From: Acinetobacter variabilis
GTDB taxonomy: Bacteria > Pseudomonadota > Gammaproteobacteria > Pseudomonadales > Moraxellaceae
Direction: 5' to 3'
DNA length: 64,000 nt
Assembly (NCBI RefSeq): GCF_000369625.1
Contig: NZ_KB850113.1
Span: 1,688,077-1,752,076, forward strand
The notes under the pieces are model-generated. The model was not told where the DNA came from. It worked only from the letters and a program-made list of their open reading frames with translations, and searched no databases. Below are positions 27,113-36,507 of the stretch, piece by piece. Both the position numbers and the translations under genes were made by a program. Each line of letters starts with the position of its first letter. Position 1 is the stretch's first letter.

Positions 27113-27499
27113 TTAAGCTGTGGTATTTTCAAGAACTTTCTTGAACAGGTCTTTTTGAGCTTGGCTTGGCTTCGCTGTTTGTAATGCCATCAATTGAGAC
27201 ATGTCGCCTTGCACTTTGATTTTACCTGTCATGAAGGCTTGCATTGCAGCCGCCATATCAAACTCAAGGAAAACTTTACGTAAGGTTTCGCCATCCATGT
27301 TCAATGTTGTTTTTGCATTTGGAGACAAACCTTTTTTAATCGCGCCACCTTCCAAAGATAATTCTGTATTACCTGTAGTGTCTGCAACGACCAAATTAAT
27401 TGCCAGATTCGCCAAAGCAGGTGGCAAATCCAAATCACCAGCTTGTGCAGTGAGCGTGTCTACAGTCGAAAACCAATCATCAGTTAAAAAAGCAGGCAT
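27113..27499 (-). CDS. SCP2 sterol-binding domain protein
   Basis: 128 residues, one SCP2 fold. Visible family features are VVADTTGNTELSLEGGAIKKG, followed by NAKTTLNMDGETLRKVF, MAAAMQAFMTGKIKVQGDMSQLMAL. Such small bacterial proteins bind lipid-like ligands; the ligand here is unknown. No signal peptide. Single gene with a clear ATG at 27499. Confidence 0.88.
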   Translation of the reverse strand: MPAFLTDDWFSTVDTLTAQAGDLDLPPALANLAINLVVADTTGNTELSLEGGAIKKGLSPNAKTTLNMDGETLRKVFLEFDMAAAMQAFMTGKIKVQGDMSQLMALQTAKPSQAQKDLFKKVLENTTA

Positions 27500-27717
27500 G
27501 ATCTTTCCTCAATTTATTTATTCATTTGTGTCGACTATCCAGACGACATCAGGTTGAAGCTATTATGCTTGTGACTTGTTATAACATGATCATTATGGCA
27601 AAGGCTAACGAATTTTGTACGCACCGTTCAATTTTTGTAGTTCTTATCTTGTGTTATTTTTGATTCAGGCATCGGCCGTAGCCCATGCCTGTATCGGCTT
27701 AACTTTATATAGGTCGA

Positions 27718-28644
27718 TTAGTCCGCTGCAAAGCCCAAATTGACCATATTGATGCGGCGGTTCTCACCTTCTACCGCCTCTTCAGTTGAACAGCTGCCTT
27801 TGAAATCGAATTCGCGCTGGCTATCCAGAATTTCAAAATCAAATAATTCGCGGTCAACTAACTGAGATGGTGAAACATTTTGCAAGGCACCAAAGATGCT
27901 GTGCAGACGTTTTGGATGTGCATTGTCCCATTCACGTAACATGTCATTGATAATGGCACGTTGAAGATTTTCCTGAGAGCCACATAAATTACATGGAATA
28001 ATTGGAAATTGACGCATCTGTGCATATTTGATGATGTCTTTTTCTTCCACATAGGCCAATGGACGAATCAGAATGTTCTTTTTGTCAGAAGACAGCAGTT
28101 TTGGCGGCATAGCTTTCAGGCTGCCCCCATGGAACAGGTTCAGGAAGAATGTTGCCAGAATATCATCACGGTGATGACCCAGCGCCACTTTAGTCGCGCC
28201 AATTTCCTGAGCAAAACCGTATAAAGAACCACGGCGCAGACGTGAACATACTGCACAGTAAGTCTTGCCTTCCGGTGTCAGTTTTTTGGTAATGCTGTAG
28301 GTATCTTTTTCCAAAATGTAATATGGAATGTTATTTTCTTCTAAATAACGCGGTAATACATCTTCCGGGAAACCGGGCTGTTTCTGGTCCAGGTTAACCG
28401 CCACCACATCAAAGTTGATTGGTGCAATGCGTTTAAACTGAAGGAGGATATCAAGCAAGGTATAACTGTCTTTACCACCAGAAATACACACCATGACCTT
28501 GTCGCCGTCTTCAATCATCTTGAAGTCGCGAATGGCATGTCCGACCTGGCGGCGAAGCTTCTTCAACAAACGGTAGTAGGCAGAGCTTGTTGGCAGTTCA
28601 GGTTTGAAATTAAATCCTTGCTCGGATTCAACTGGCGAGTACAT
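27718..28644 (-). CDS. ttcA: tRNA 2-thiocytidine synthetase TtcA
   Basis: Iron-sulfur ATP pyrophosphatase that thiolates C32 in certain tRNAs. 308 residues. PP-loop [13 protein letters not shown] (near residue 55), and the two cysteine motifs CAVC and CNLC that hold the cluster with the third catalytic Cys region GSQENLQR following. Start placed at 28644 ([17 protein letters not shown]), the form usual in Acinetobacter; an in-frame start at 28680 adds 12 residues. The 500 bp upstream is gene-free and includes the DnaA-box cluster. Confidence 0.94.
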   Translation of the reverse strand: MYSPVESEQGFNFKPELPTSSAYYRLLKKLRRQVGHAIRDFKMIEDGDKVMVCISGGKDSYTLLDILLQFKRIAPINFDVVAVNLDQKQPGFPEDVLPRYLEENNIPYYILEKDTYSITKKLTPEGKTYCAVCSRLRRGSLYGFAQEIGATKVALGHHRDDILATFFLNLFHGGSLKAMPPKLLSSDKKNILIRPLAYVEEKDIIKYAQMRQFPIIPCNLCGSQENLQRAIINDMLREWDNAHPKRLHSIFGALQNVSPSQLVDRELFDFEILDSQREFDFKGSCSTEEAVEGENRRINMVNLGFAAD

Positions 28645-29145
28645 AGACGAGAATAACCCATAAATAGAAATACCGCGCAATTTTAGCTGATTCGGTTCCG
28701 TATCGCATCAAAAGAATTTATTTTCATACAAATGCCATATTAGTTTCATTTTCATGTTTTATTTAGATTGATATATTGAACGATTTAGTTCAATTTTTAA
28801 GCGAGATGCTTATCTTTTGGACTTTTCCACAGTTGTCCACAAAAGCTGTGGATAACTTTGTGGATTGAAATGGACTTGACAACTTGTTCACCTCAAAATT
28901 TAAGGCTTTTCTTTAAATTGATCATTTTTTAATCAATTTATTTTATAATTAAAATCAATAACTTAAAGCTGTCAACCCTAAGGTTTTAAATTAAATAAAA
29001 AAAATATTTTAATGTTCAAAATATTGACAGCTGTTCCCGTTTACATACTCGTTTATAAATGCAGCGTATAAGGCTGTGCATTACGTAATTTTTTGTTAAA
29101 CTCATCCATGAATTTTTCTAGCTTATTATTTATCAAATATAAACA
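28645..29145. other. Gene-free 500-bp region with DnaA-box-like cluster and AT-rich stretch
   Basis: No ORF or RNA gene is supported. Apart from the DnaA-like boxes at 28823-28867 the notable part is 28911-29030, which is extremely AT-rich (many runs of A/T and two GTCAAC/GACAGCTG-type words around 28974-29034). The divergent ttcA and transglycosylase promoters must also lie here. Confidence 0.6.
28823..28867. promoter_or_regulatory. Cluster of four DnaA-box-like sites
   Basis: TTTTCCACA (28823-28831) and TTGTCCACA (28833-28841) on the plus strand face TGTGGATAA (28847-28855, an exact TTATCCACA on the minus strand) and TGTGGATTG (28859-28867). Four nonamers within 45 bp, two in each direction, followed by a very AT-rich stretch. 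The sequence is clear; DnaA binding is inferred from the consensus. No dnaA, dnaN, rpmH or mnmG gene is nearby. Confidence 0.65.
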
Positions 29146-30018
29146 ATGAAAATAAAGACGTATTTCTTGGGGTGTCAACTGATCGGTAGCTTGCTTATGC
29201 TGGGCTGCAGTCATTTGGTGTATGCCGGTGAAACCATCTATCAGTTGCGTGATAAAAACGGCAGTACCTTATTGACCAATAAGAAGAGCCGTTATAATCA
29301 TCTTCAGGTCGAAAAGAAGACTTATTATCCGGATAGCAATATTCATAGCTATAGTAACTGGGGCAGCAGCGAGTCGTCGGTTTTGCCTAGCTATAGCAAG
29401 AATAAGAATGCTTTTGATTCGATCATTCGTCAGGCCGCCCAGACTTATGGTGTGTCTGAAGGCTTAATTAAAGCAGTCATGCATACTGAATCCGGCTTTA
29501 ATACCCATGCCCGCTCCCCTGTGGGTGCACAAGGTTTGATGCAGCTGATGCCGGCCACAGCACGTCGCTTTAATGTCAGCAATGCCTATGATCCTCATCA
29601 GAACATTATGGCGGGTGCTAAATATCTGGCCTGGTTATTAAAGCGTTTTAATGGCAATACCAGCCTGGCACTGGCGGGCTATAATGCCGGTGAAGGCAAT
29701 GTCAGCAAATATGGTGGAATCCCGCCTTTCCGGGAGACTCAAGATTATGTGCGCCGTGTGACCAGCCGTTATCAAAATCTGTATACTCATGGCCTGAGTG
29801 CAAGCACAACCCCGTCTAGCACTTCACCCAGTGAAGGCCGCATCATTGCCATTTCAGCAAATTACTCCAATGATAGCAGCAGCACTTCGCATATCCAGGC
29901 AGCCAAGTATCAGCGTCAGATTATTATGAATGCTGATGGCAGTTATACCGATGCACCGATGGGTTCTTATGCAACGGCAAATGCAACAGCAGCAGCTAAA
30001 ATTTATTTAAGTGAATAA
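29146..30018 (+). CDS. Lytic transglycosylase with DUF4124-like N-terminus
   Basis: 290 residues. Signal peptide to about residue 27 (cleavage after LVYA). A short DUF4124-like segment follows (ETIYQLRDKNGSTLLTNKK), then an SLT domain at about 85-200: IRQAAQTYGVSEGLIKAVMHTESGFN with the catalytic glutamate in HTESGF, SPVGAQGLMQLMPATARRFNV, and LALAGYNAGEGNVSKYGG. The C-terminal tail is Ser/Thr-rich. A Cys at 21 is in a poor lipobox, so a soluble periplasmic protein is more likely than a lipoprotein. Confidence 0.9.
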   Translation: MKIKTYFLGCQLIGSLLMLGCSHLVYAGETIYQLRDKNGSTLLTNKKSRYNHLQVEKKTYYPDSNIHSYSNWGSSESSVLPSYSKNKNAFDSIIRQAAQTYGVSEGLIKAVMHTESGFNTHARSPVGAQGLMQLMPATARRFNVSNAYDPHQNIMAGAKYLAWLLKRFNGNTSLALAGYNAGEGNVSKYGGIPPFRETQDYVRRVTSRYQNLYTHGLSASTTPSSTSPSEGRIIAISANYSNDSSSTSHIQAAKYQRQIIMNADGSYTDAPMGSYATANATAAAKIYLSE

Positions 30019-30196
30019 ACAAATCAAAATTATTTGATTCTGAATGGCCTTAGCGAAAATGCAGCAAAAAATAAAGCTGTGTTTTGTGATCCAGGGTCAT
30101 TTTTTTTCTTGAATTTTTAGTCATTTCACCCCATATTGATTTCAATGATTTTCATTTGCTAATCAGATTATTTTTTTATAATAAGAGGATTTCTCA

Positions 30197-31102
30197 ATGA
30201 TGCGGATTGGTTTGTTCTTGCTAACCAACCTCGCGGTACTGGTTGTAGCTGGCATTATCCTGTCACTCTTCGGTGTCGGTAGTTACCATGGCGCGGGTGG
30301 CTTGAATCTAGGCAACCTGTTGGTGATCTGTTTTGTGTTCGGTATGGTGGGATCACTGATTTCCCTGTTCATGTCTAAATGGATGGCGAAAAAAACAACC
30401 GGTACTGAACTGATTGACCCAAATGCCCCTCGTAACCAGGCAGAAGCATGGTTATTACAAGAAGTTGCGCAACTTTCTCAGCGCGCTGGCATTAAAATGC
30501 CGGAAGTGGGTATTTTCCCATCTTATCAGTCAAATGCCTTTGCAACAGGCTGGAACAAGAACGATGCGCTCGTGTCTGTGTCCACGGGTCTGCTTGAACG
30601 CATGAATAAAGACGAACTTCGTGCGGTACTGGCACACGAGATTGGTCACGTTGCCAATGGCGATATGGTGACACTGGCCTTGATCCAAGGTGTAGTCAAC
30701 ACATTTGTCATGTTCTTTGCCCGTGTAGTTGGCGACTTTGTAGACCGTACGATCTTCGGTCGTGAAGAAGGTGAGGCACCGGGTATTGGCTATTTTGTGA
30801 TTACCATTGTGCTGGATATCGTATTTGGTATTATGGCTTCAGCGATCGTGCTGTGGTTCTCACGCTACCGTGAGTATCGTGCTGATGAAGCAGGTGCACG
30901 TTTGGCAGGCAAACAGGCGATGATTTCAGCGTTATTACGTTTACAGGCGGAATCAGAAATGCCGGATACTATGCCGAAAGAAATGAAAGCCTTTGCAATT
31001 TCTGCTGGTCAGGAACAAGGTTTTAGTCTGGCGGCACTGTTCCAGACTCACCCAACGATTGAACAACGTGTTGCTGCTTTGCAACAACTCGATTGCCCTT
31101 AA
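30197..31102 (+). CDS. htpX: Membrane metalloprotease HtpX
   Basis: Inner-membrane zinc protease that degrades misfolded membrane proteins, partner of FtsH in quality control. 301 residues. Two N-terminal hydrophobic helices (about 5-25 and 37-57), the zinc motif HEIGH near residue 147, two further hydrophobic segments, and the third ligand Glu in EYRADEAGA. Starts with two ATGs; [14 protein letters not shown] matches the enteric protein so the first is kept. AAGAGG lies upstream. ftsH is also in this window, far away. Confidence 0.95.
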   Translation: MMRIGLFLLTNLAVLVVAGIILSLFGVGSYHGAGGLNLGNLLVICFVFGMVGSLISLFMSKWMAKKTTGTELIDPNAPRNQAEAWLLQEVAQLSQRAGIKMPEVGIFPSYQSNAFATGWNKNDALVSVSTGLLERMNKDELRAVLAHEIGHVANGDMVTLALIQGVVNTFVMFFARVVGDFVDRTIFGREEGEAPGIGYFVITIVLDIVFGIMASAIVLWFSRYREYRADEAGARLAGKQAMISALLRLQAESEMPDTMPKEMKAFAISAGQEQGFSLAALFQTHPTIEQRVAALQQLDCP

Positions 31103-31125
31103 GCAACGCATTGATTGCTTGATAG

Positions 31126-31153
31126 AAAAAAGCCTGCATTTGCAGGCTTTTTT
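31126..31153. terminator. Bidirectional terminator after htpX
   Basis: AAAAAGCCTGCA / TGCAGGCTTTTT stem with a three-base loop between convergent htpX and the DUF4112 gene. Confidence 0.85.
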
Positions 31154-31176
31154 ATTAAGTTTAGGTTTATAAACCT

Positions 31177-31758
31177 TCAGGCTTTAAACCATTGAAAGAG
31201 CTGCATTGTGCCCCAGCCAATGGCCATAATTAACAGAATCAAAAAGAAAGTTCCTAAGATATCTGGTAGATGAATCCAGATCCAGGCCACCACAGGATTA
31301 CGCCAGAAAGCAGATTGCTGTTGTCTGCGTTCCAAACTTTCATGCAGAAATGGATGTACCACATGATGATCGGTACGGATCTGGTATTCGTCCCGGATAT
31401 GCTGATGCACAATATCCAGTGCCTTACGGCTAGGACGAATAAAAATATCAAATATTGTTCCTGCTACAGGAATAAAGCCGACCACAGCATCCATGACGGC
31501 CATTTTCAGGACTGGCTTTAATTTCTCACTTGGCACCCCGATCTGACGGGCTTTATAAATCGCATAACTGGTCAATACAAAACCTGCGATATCTCCAGCT
31601 ACCGGAATGGTACTCAAAGCAGCATCTGCCCCGACGCCCTGCTTGGTAAATGGAATCCGTACCACCGAATCCATCATATTGGCAAACTTGGCCAGATCCC
31701 GCTCCAGACGAATGACATCCTGTTGGCTCAATTTATTTTTTTGTCCGGGATCAGGCAT
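31177..31758 (-). CDS. DUF4112 membrane protein
   Basis: 193 residues. Contains the DUF4112 pattern RDLAKFANMMDSVVRIPFT, ALSTIPVAGDIAGFVLTSYAIYKARQ, and VVGFIPVAGTIFDIFIRPSRKAL, i.e. two copies of a G-x-IPVAGD/T membrane loop. A further hydrophobic helix lies at the C-terminus (LGTFFLILLIMAIGWGTM). Function of the family is not known. It lies between htpX and mgtE, with no clear operon. Confidence 0.85.
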   Translation of the reverse strand: MPDPGQKNKLSQQDVIRLERDLAKFANMMDSVVRIPFTKQGVGADAALSTIPVAGDIAGFVLTSYAIYKARQIGVPSEKLKPVLKMAVMDAVVGFIPVAGTIFDIFIRPSRKALDIVHQHIRDEYQIRTDHHVVHPFLHESLERRQQQSAFWRNPVVAWIWIHLPDILGTFFLILLIMAIGWGTMQLFQWFKA

Positions 31759-31833
31759 AGGTTCTTCCAGAAATGAAGCTGATGTAATTGAGCATAAAGT
31801 ATTTTTTCTATTTAAGCTGTAATTGCTAGGTAT

Positions 31834-33168
31834 TTAAAACAATAATTGAGAGGCAATAAACAAGTAAATAATCACCCCAGTGGCATCACAAATCGACGTT
31901 ACCAGCGGTGCTGATGCACTGGCTGGGTCCATTTTCAGCTTGTTGAGAATAAAGGGTAAACTCATGCCAATCAGACAGCCCATCAGCACAATACCTAACA
32001 TACTTAAAGCAAGTACGATGGCGACCATCCAGTCACCTCGAATATAACCCAAGATTGATACAGCAATGGCCATCGTTCCACCCAGACATAACGCAACCAG
32101 GGATTCACGACCCAGCAGGCTAAACCAGTCCTTAAACTGCACATCGCCTGTTGCCAAGGCACGCACCATCAAGGTGGCAGATTGCGAACCAGCATTCCCG
32201 CCGCTTCCCACCAACAATGGCAAGAAAAATACCAGCACAATATGGGTGGAAATAATATCTTCAAAATGGGCAATTCCGATTCCGGAGAGCAGACTGCCAA
32301 ACACCAGAATGACCAGCCAGAATACCCGTTTTTGATACAATCTGAGAATCGGTGCGGTTTTCAGACTCAGTTCATTCAAAGGCGTCACTGCACCGGATTT
32401 TAAAATATCTTCAGTACTTTCTGCCTCTGCAATATCCATGGCATCATCATAGGTAATAATCCCGACCAGCTTCTGGGTCGCGTCGACCACTGGCAAGGCA
32501 ATAAAATCATAATAGGCCAAGGTACGGGCGACCTGCTCCTGATCCTCATCCACTGTAGCATAGACCACATCTGTGGTCATGACCTCATTAATGGTGGCAT
32601 CCGGCCGTGCCTGAATAATTTGCCTTAAGGAAATTACGCCGAGCAGATGCTGTTTCTCATCCACGATATAGATCAGATATAAAGTGTCATGATTCCCCGC
32701 AATATCACGTAGCGTTTCAATCGCCTCCGTCATGCTCAGTTCGGGAGCAAGCGTGACGAAGTCTGAACTCATTAATGCACCGGCTGTTTCTTCCGGATAA
32801 GCATGCAGCTCTCGCAGGGTTTGTAGCGACTGGGTAGATAATTTGCCAAGTAACTGCTGCTGTACTTCACAGGGCATCTGCTTGTATAAATCAATGAAGT
32901 CATCGGAATGCATGGCATCCATCAGACTGGCCAGTTGCTCCAGAGGAAATTGATAGGCCAGCTGGATTTGCATGGCCAGTGGTAAGTACTCCAGTACTTC
33001 TGCCTGACGTTCCAGCTGCTTGAAATGGTGACAGCGTTCTGCTGGTCCAAGCTCAGACAAAATTCTGGCCTGATCGGCAATATTTAGCTTTTGTAGAAGC
33101 TGATGAATATTATTTTCCCCTGTCAGCAGAGTCTCATGAAGTTGCTGTATTTTTTCTTGGTGCTGCAT
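31834..33168 (-). CDS. mgtE: Magnesium transporter MgtE
   Basis: Mg2+ channel with cytoplasmic Mg sensing. 444 residues: N-terminal MgtE_N helical domain (about 20-125; PAERCHHFKQL), two CBS domains (about 135-255; LYLIYIVDEKQHLLGVISL, FIALPVVDATQKLVGIIT) and a five-helix membrane domain with the conserved PLLVGSGGNAGSQSATLMVRAL. The gating is presumably by Mg2+ binding to the N and CBS domains as in characterised MgtE. The start is 41 bp from the end of the upstream RND gene on the same strand, so readthrough is possible. Confidence 0.94.
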   Translation of the reverse strand: MQHQEKIQQLHETLLTGENNIHQLLQKLNIADQARILSELGPAERCHHFKQLERQAEVLEYLPLAMQIQLAYQFPLEQLASLMDAMHSDDFIDLYKQMPCEVQQQLLGKLSTQSLQTLRELHAYPEETAGALMSSDFVTLAPELSMTEAIETLRDIAGNHDTLYLIYIVDEKQHLLGVISLRQIIQARPDATINEVMTTDVVYATVDEDQEQVARTLAYYDFIALPVVDATQKLVGIITYDDAMDIAEAESTEDILKSGAVTPLNELSLKTAPILRLYQKRVFWLVILVFGSLLSGIGIAHFEDIISTHIVLVFFLPLLVGSGGNAGSQSATLMVRALATGDVQFKDWFSLLGRESLVALCLGGTMAIAVSILGYIRGDWMVAIVLALSMLGIVLMGCLIGMSLPFILNKLKMDPASASAPLVTSICDATGVIIYLFIASQLLF

Positions 33169-33209
33169 TTCCCTACCATCATTCCATGCAGGTATGAAAC
33201 ATACCCGCC

Positions 33210-36200
33210 CTAGAGTGAGTATTCCTCATTTTCCTGATTGATTTGTATAACTTTATTTGTTGCTTTGACACGAAACAGGTTTCGGATTAACACATACATA
33301 AACGGGATAAAGAATAATACCAAAATAGTTGCAAAAATGACCCCGCCCAAAACGCTGGCACCAATTTCCTGACGGCTGATCGCACTGACCCCAGAAGCAA
33401 AAATCAAAGGAATCACTCCCGCAGCAAAAGCAATAGAGGTCATGAGAATCGGCCGTAAGCGCAAACTTGCTCCTTCTAAAGCTGCAACTATTGCGGTTTT
33501 TCCTGCTTTCTCTGCCTGTGCAGCAAACTCCACAATCAGAATGGCATTTTTACAGGACAGACCAATCGTCGTCAGCAAGGCAATATGAAAAAAGATGTCA
33601 TTGGCGAAACCAAAGATCCAGCAAAATAAGATACTGCCACCTACGCCCAATGGAATGGCACTGATCACGGCCACAGGAATGGTCCAACTTTCATATAAAG
33701 CGGTTAAACACAGGAAAATAAAGGCAATCGAAATCACATACAGGAAAATCGCCTGACCGCTGCTGCGCTTTTCTTCCAATGCGGCTCCGCTCCAAGCCAG
33801 ATTCACACCTTCCTGGGCATCTACCAATGCTTCAACATCCTGCATGGTCTGACTGGAAAACTTGTCCTTTGGAATCCCGGCATAGACTGGAACAGCGTTA
33901 TAGCCCATATAGCGGTTAATACTGTTCGGCCCGCCCTGCCAATTCAGACTGCTAAACTGGTTAAATGACAGCATTTCACCTTTTTGATTGCGTACATGCC
34001 AGAAGGCCAGATCTTCAGGCTTGGAACGGTATTCTGCTTCACCCTGCATAATCACACGTTTAATCTGGCCACGATCAATAAAGTCATTGATGTAAGTTCC
34101 ACCCCATGCTGCAGCCAAAGTACTGTTTACATTTTGCTGAGGAATGAAATGCTTTAACACACGCTCTGCATCAAGTTTGATATTCAACTCAGCACTTTCT
34201 TTAGGTTGGTCCAGCTGTAGAAATTCAATCGATGATTTGCCTAGGGCACGCGCTTCAATCTGGCCAAATGCCTCCTGTAAAAATTCAGCTCCTTTATAAT
34301 CCAGGTCTTGCAACCAGAAGTCGACTACACGACCATTACTCGACATGGAAGGCGCCATAAAGAAAATTTGGGCATTGGCATGATTGGCAAAGTGTTTCTG
34401 TGCTCGATCGACAATAGCAAAGACTGAATCTTCAGGATTTTTGCGCTCAGCCCAGTCTTTTAATACCACAAAGAGCTGCCCACGATACGGGCCTACACCG
34501 ACGTTGTTGCCGCTATACCAGACACCTACACTCTGAATGCGTTCCGATTCGTGTTTCATCAAATAATCTTGTACTTCACGCCCGACTTTTTCGACTTCTG
34601 TACGCGGTGCATTGCCCGGCATGACAATCTGCCCCATAACAAAGCCCATGTCTTCAGTGGGCATCAATCCTTCCGGCAAATGCTTATATACCCAGCCGAA
34701 GCCCATTATGCACACACCAAACAGTGCCAACATCGTGAACTTCAGTCGCATGCTTCGAGCTGAAACTTTTTGGTAACCGGCATTGAGCTGATCCATGCCA
34801 TGGTTAAAGTGCTGTGCCCAGCGAGCCTGATGATGTTTGCGTTTCAATAACTGTGCCGCAAATGTTGGGGTAATCACCAAGGCCACGAATAAAGACAGCA
34901 ACATCGCAACCACCAAAGTAATGGAAAATTGACGATAAATCACCCCAGTGATGCTGCCAAAGAAAGCCATCGGGATAAATACTGCGGTAAGTACTAGCGT
35001 AATACCGACCAGTGCTCCGCTCATTTCCTGCATGGATTTTAAGGCAGCCGCTTTGGCATCCAGATATTCTTCCTGCATCAGGCGTTCAATATTTTCCACC
35101 ACTACAATGGCATCATCGACTAGCAGACCGATGGCTAAAATCAGGGCAAATAAGGTAAAACTATTCAGAGTCATATCCAAAACATACAGCACTGCAAAGG
35201 TCGCTAAAACCACAATCGGAATCGTAACGGCCGGAATAATCGTGGCACGCCAGTTTTGCAGGAAGATAAACATCACCACAATGACCAGAATAATGGCCTC
35301 AACCAGAGTTTTAGCTACCTGTTCAATTGAGCTGGTAATAAATGGAGTTTTGTCCATGGTCATTTGCAACTGGTAGTGCGGTGGCAAATTGGCCTGAGCG
35401 TTTTTTAATACATCTTGAATCTGTTTGGACACGGCAATAGCATTACTCCGCGGCGCCAAAGTAATCGATAAAGCTGAAGAGAGCTGTCCGTTGGTATAGT
35501 TAATGTGGTTATAACTTTCTGCACCTAGTTCTACCCGTGCCACATCTTTTAAATACAGCAATGAACCGGAATCTGTGGTTTTAACGATGATATTTTCAAA
35601 TTCTTTCACACTGCTTAAATGTGAACCGGCACTGACCTTGGCATTGAGATATTGATCCTGCATCGTCGGCAAACCACCAATTGCTCCTGAAGCCAGTGGC
35701 GCGTTTTGAGTTTCAATGGCATTACGGATATCGCTTGGCATCAGGTTAAACTGGTGCAACTTATGCGGATTTAGCCAAATCCGCATGGCATAACCTGCAC
35801 CGTACAGGTCAATTTCCCCTACACCTTCAATACGTGACAAACGCGGTTCGACGTGGACCATCAAATAATCTGAAAGTTCGGTAACGCTACTCTGCCCACT
35901 CTCATCATATAAACTTAATAGTGCAAACTGGTCATACCCTGATTTATAAACATTGACTCCGCCTTGCTGCGTCTCTTCAGGTAAGCGGCTCAATACACCA
36001 TTCACGGCGTTTTGAACCTGTAACTGGGCTTGATCAAGATCGACTCCTGGCTCAAATTGCAGCGTAAGTTGGGCCCGTCCCACCGAACTGCTGGAGTGAA
36101 AAGTTTCCAGACCTTCAATGCCTTTTACCGCCTGTTCCAGAATCTGGGTCACCGATTGCTCAACTGTTTCAGCCGATGCACCACGATAACCTGCGGAAAC

Positions 36201-36335
36201 GCCTAAAGCTGGCGTATCCATATTTGGCATATGTTCAATGGGAATTTTTTGAAGTGCAAATACCCCAAGGGCCATCATTAAAATTGCAATGACCGCTGCA
36301 AACTTGGGACGATAAATAAAAAAGCGCGACAACAT
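33210..36335 (-). CDS. RND-family (HAE1) efflux permease, second of tandem pair
   Basis: 1041 residues, full length for an RND drug/proton antiporter of the AcrB type. Twelve membrane helices in the 1+5+1+5 plan with two large periplasmic loops. The proton-relay aspartates are in LLVDDAIVVVENIERLM (helix 4), and the conserved lysine in GLSCKNAILIVEFA (helix 10). It begins MLSRFFIYRPKFAAVIAIL. Clearly a paralogue of the permease encoded just upstream. No membrane fusion protein or outer-membrane channel gene is adjacent, so it must borrow partners encoded elsewhere. Substrates unknown. Confidence 0.92.
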   Translation of the reverse strand: MLSRFFIYRPKFAAVIAILMMALGVFALQKIPIEHMPNMDTPALGVSAGYRGASAETVEQSVTQILEQAVKGIEGLETFHSSSSVGRAQLTLQFEPGVDLDQAQLQVQNAVNGVLSRLPEETQQGGVNVYKSGYDQFALLSLYDESGQSSVTELSDYLMVHVEPRLSRIEGVGEIDLYGAGYAMRIWLNPHKLHQFNLMPSDIRNAIETQNAPLASGAIGGLPTMQDQYLNAKVSAGSHLSSVKEFENIIVKTTDSGSLLYLKDVARVELGAESYNHINYTNGQLSSALSITLAPRSNAIAVSKQIQDVLKNAQANLPPHYQLQMTMDKTPFITSSIEQVAKTLVEAIILVIVVMFIFLQNWRATIIPAVTIPIVVLATFAVLYVLDMTLNSFTLFALILAIGLLVDDAIVVVENIERLMQEEYLDAKAAALKSMQEMSGALVGITLVLTAVFIPMAFFGSITGVIYRQFSITLVVAMLLSLFVALVITPTFAAQLLKRKHHQARWAQHFNHGMDQLNAGYQKVSARSMRLKFTMLALFGVCIMGFGWVYKHLPEGLMPTEDMGFVMGQIVMPGNAPRTEVEKVGREVQDYLMKHESERIQSVGVWYSGNNVGVGPYRGQLFVVLKDWAERKNPEDSVFAIVDRAQKHFANHANAQIFFMAPSMSSNGRVVDFWLQDLDYKGAEFLQEAFGQIEARALGKSSIEFLQLDQPKESAELNIKLDAERVLKHFIPQQNVNSTLAAAWGGTYINDFIDRGQIKRVIMQGEAEYRSKPEDLAFWHVRNQKGEMLSFNQFSSLNWQGGPNSINRYMGYNAVPVYAGIPKDKFSSQTMQDVEALVDAQEGVNLAWSGAALEEKRSSGQAIFLYVISIAFIFLCLTALYESWTIPVAVISAIPLGVGGSILFCWIFGFANDIFFHIALLTTIGLSCKNAILIVEFAAQAEKAGKTAIVAALEGASLRLRPILMTSIAFAAGVIPLIFASGVSAISRQEIGASVLGGVIFATILVLFFIPFMYVLIRNLFRVKATNKVIQINQENEEYSL

Positions 36336-36456
36336 AAATCAGAAATCCCCATCAAATGCATCTTTAGGATGCACACGCCATGAATAGATGATTTCTATAG
36401 CAATTTTCACACCATGCTTAAATTTAAGCCAATCTTTACCTTTTTATTTCCGATAA

Positions 36457-36484
36457 AAAAATCCCCGTTATAACGGGGATTTTA
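36457..36484 (-). terminator. Terminator between the two RND permease genes
   Basis: Near-perfect palindrome AAAATCCCCGTTA / TAACGGGGATTTT with A- and T-rich shoulders. It follows the upstream permease gene, so the two genes are probably separate transcription units. Confidence 0.85.
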
Positions 36485-36507
36485 GAATGCTATATTCTCA
36501 ATTGATA

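Noticed and set aside
28823..29034. Calling this the chromosomal origin oriC
   Set aside because: The usual origin neighbours are absent, so only a DnaA-box cluster is claimed.
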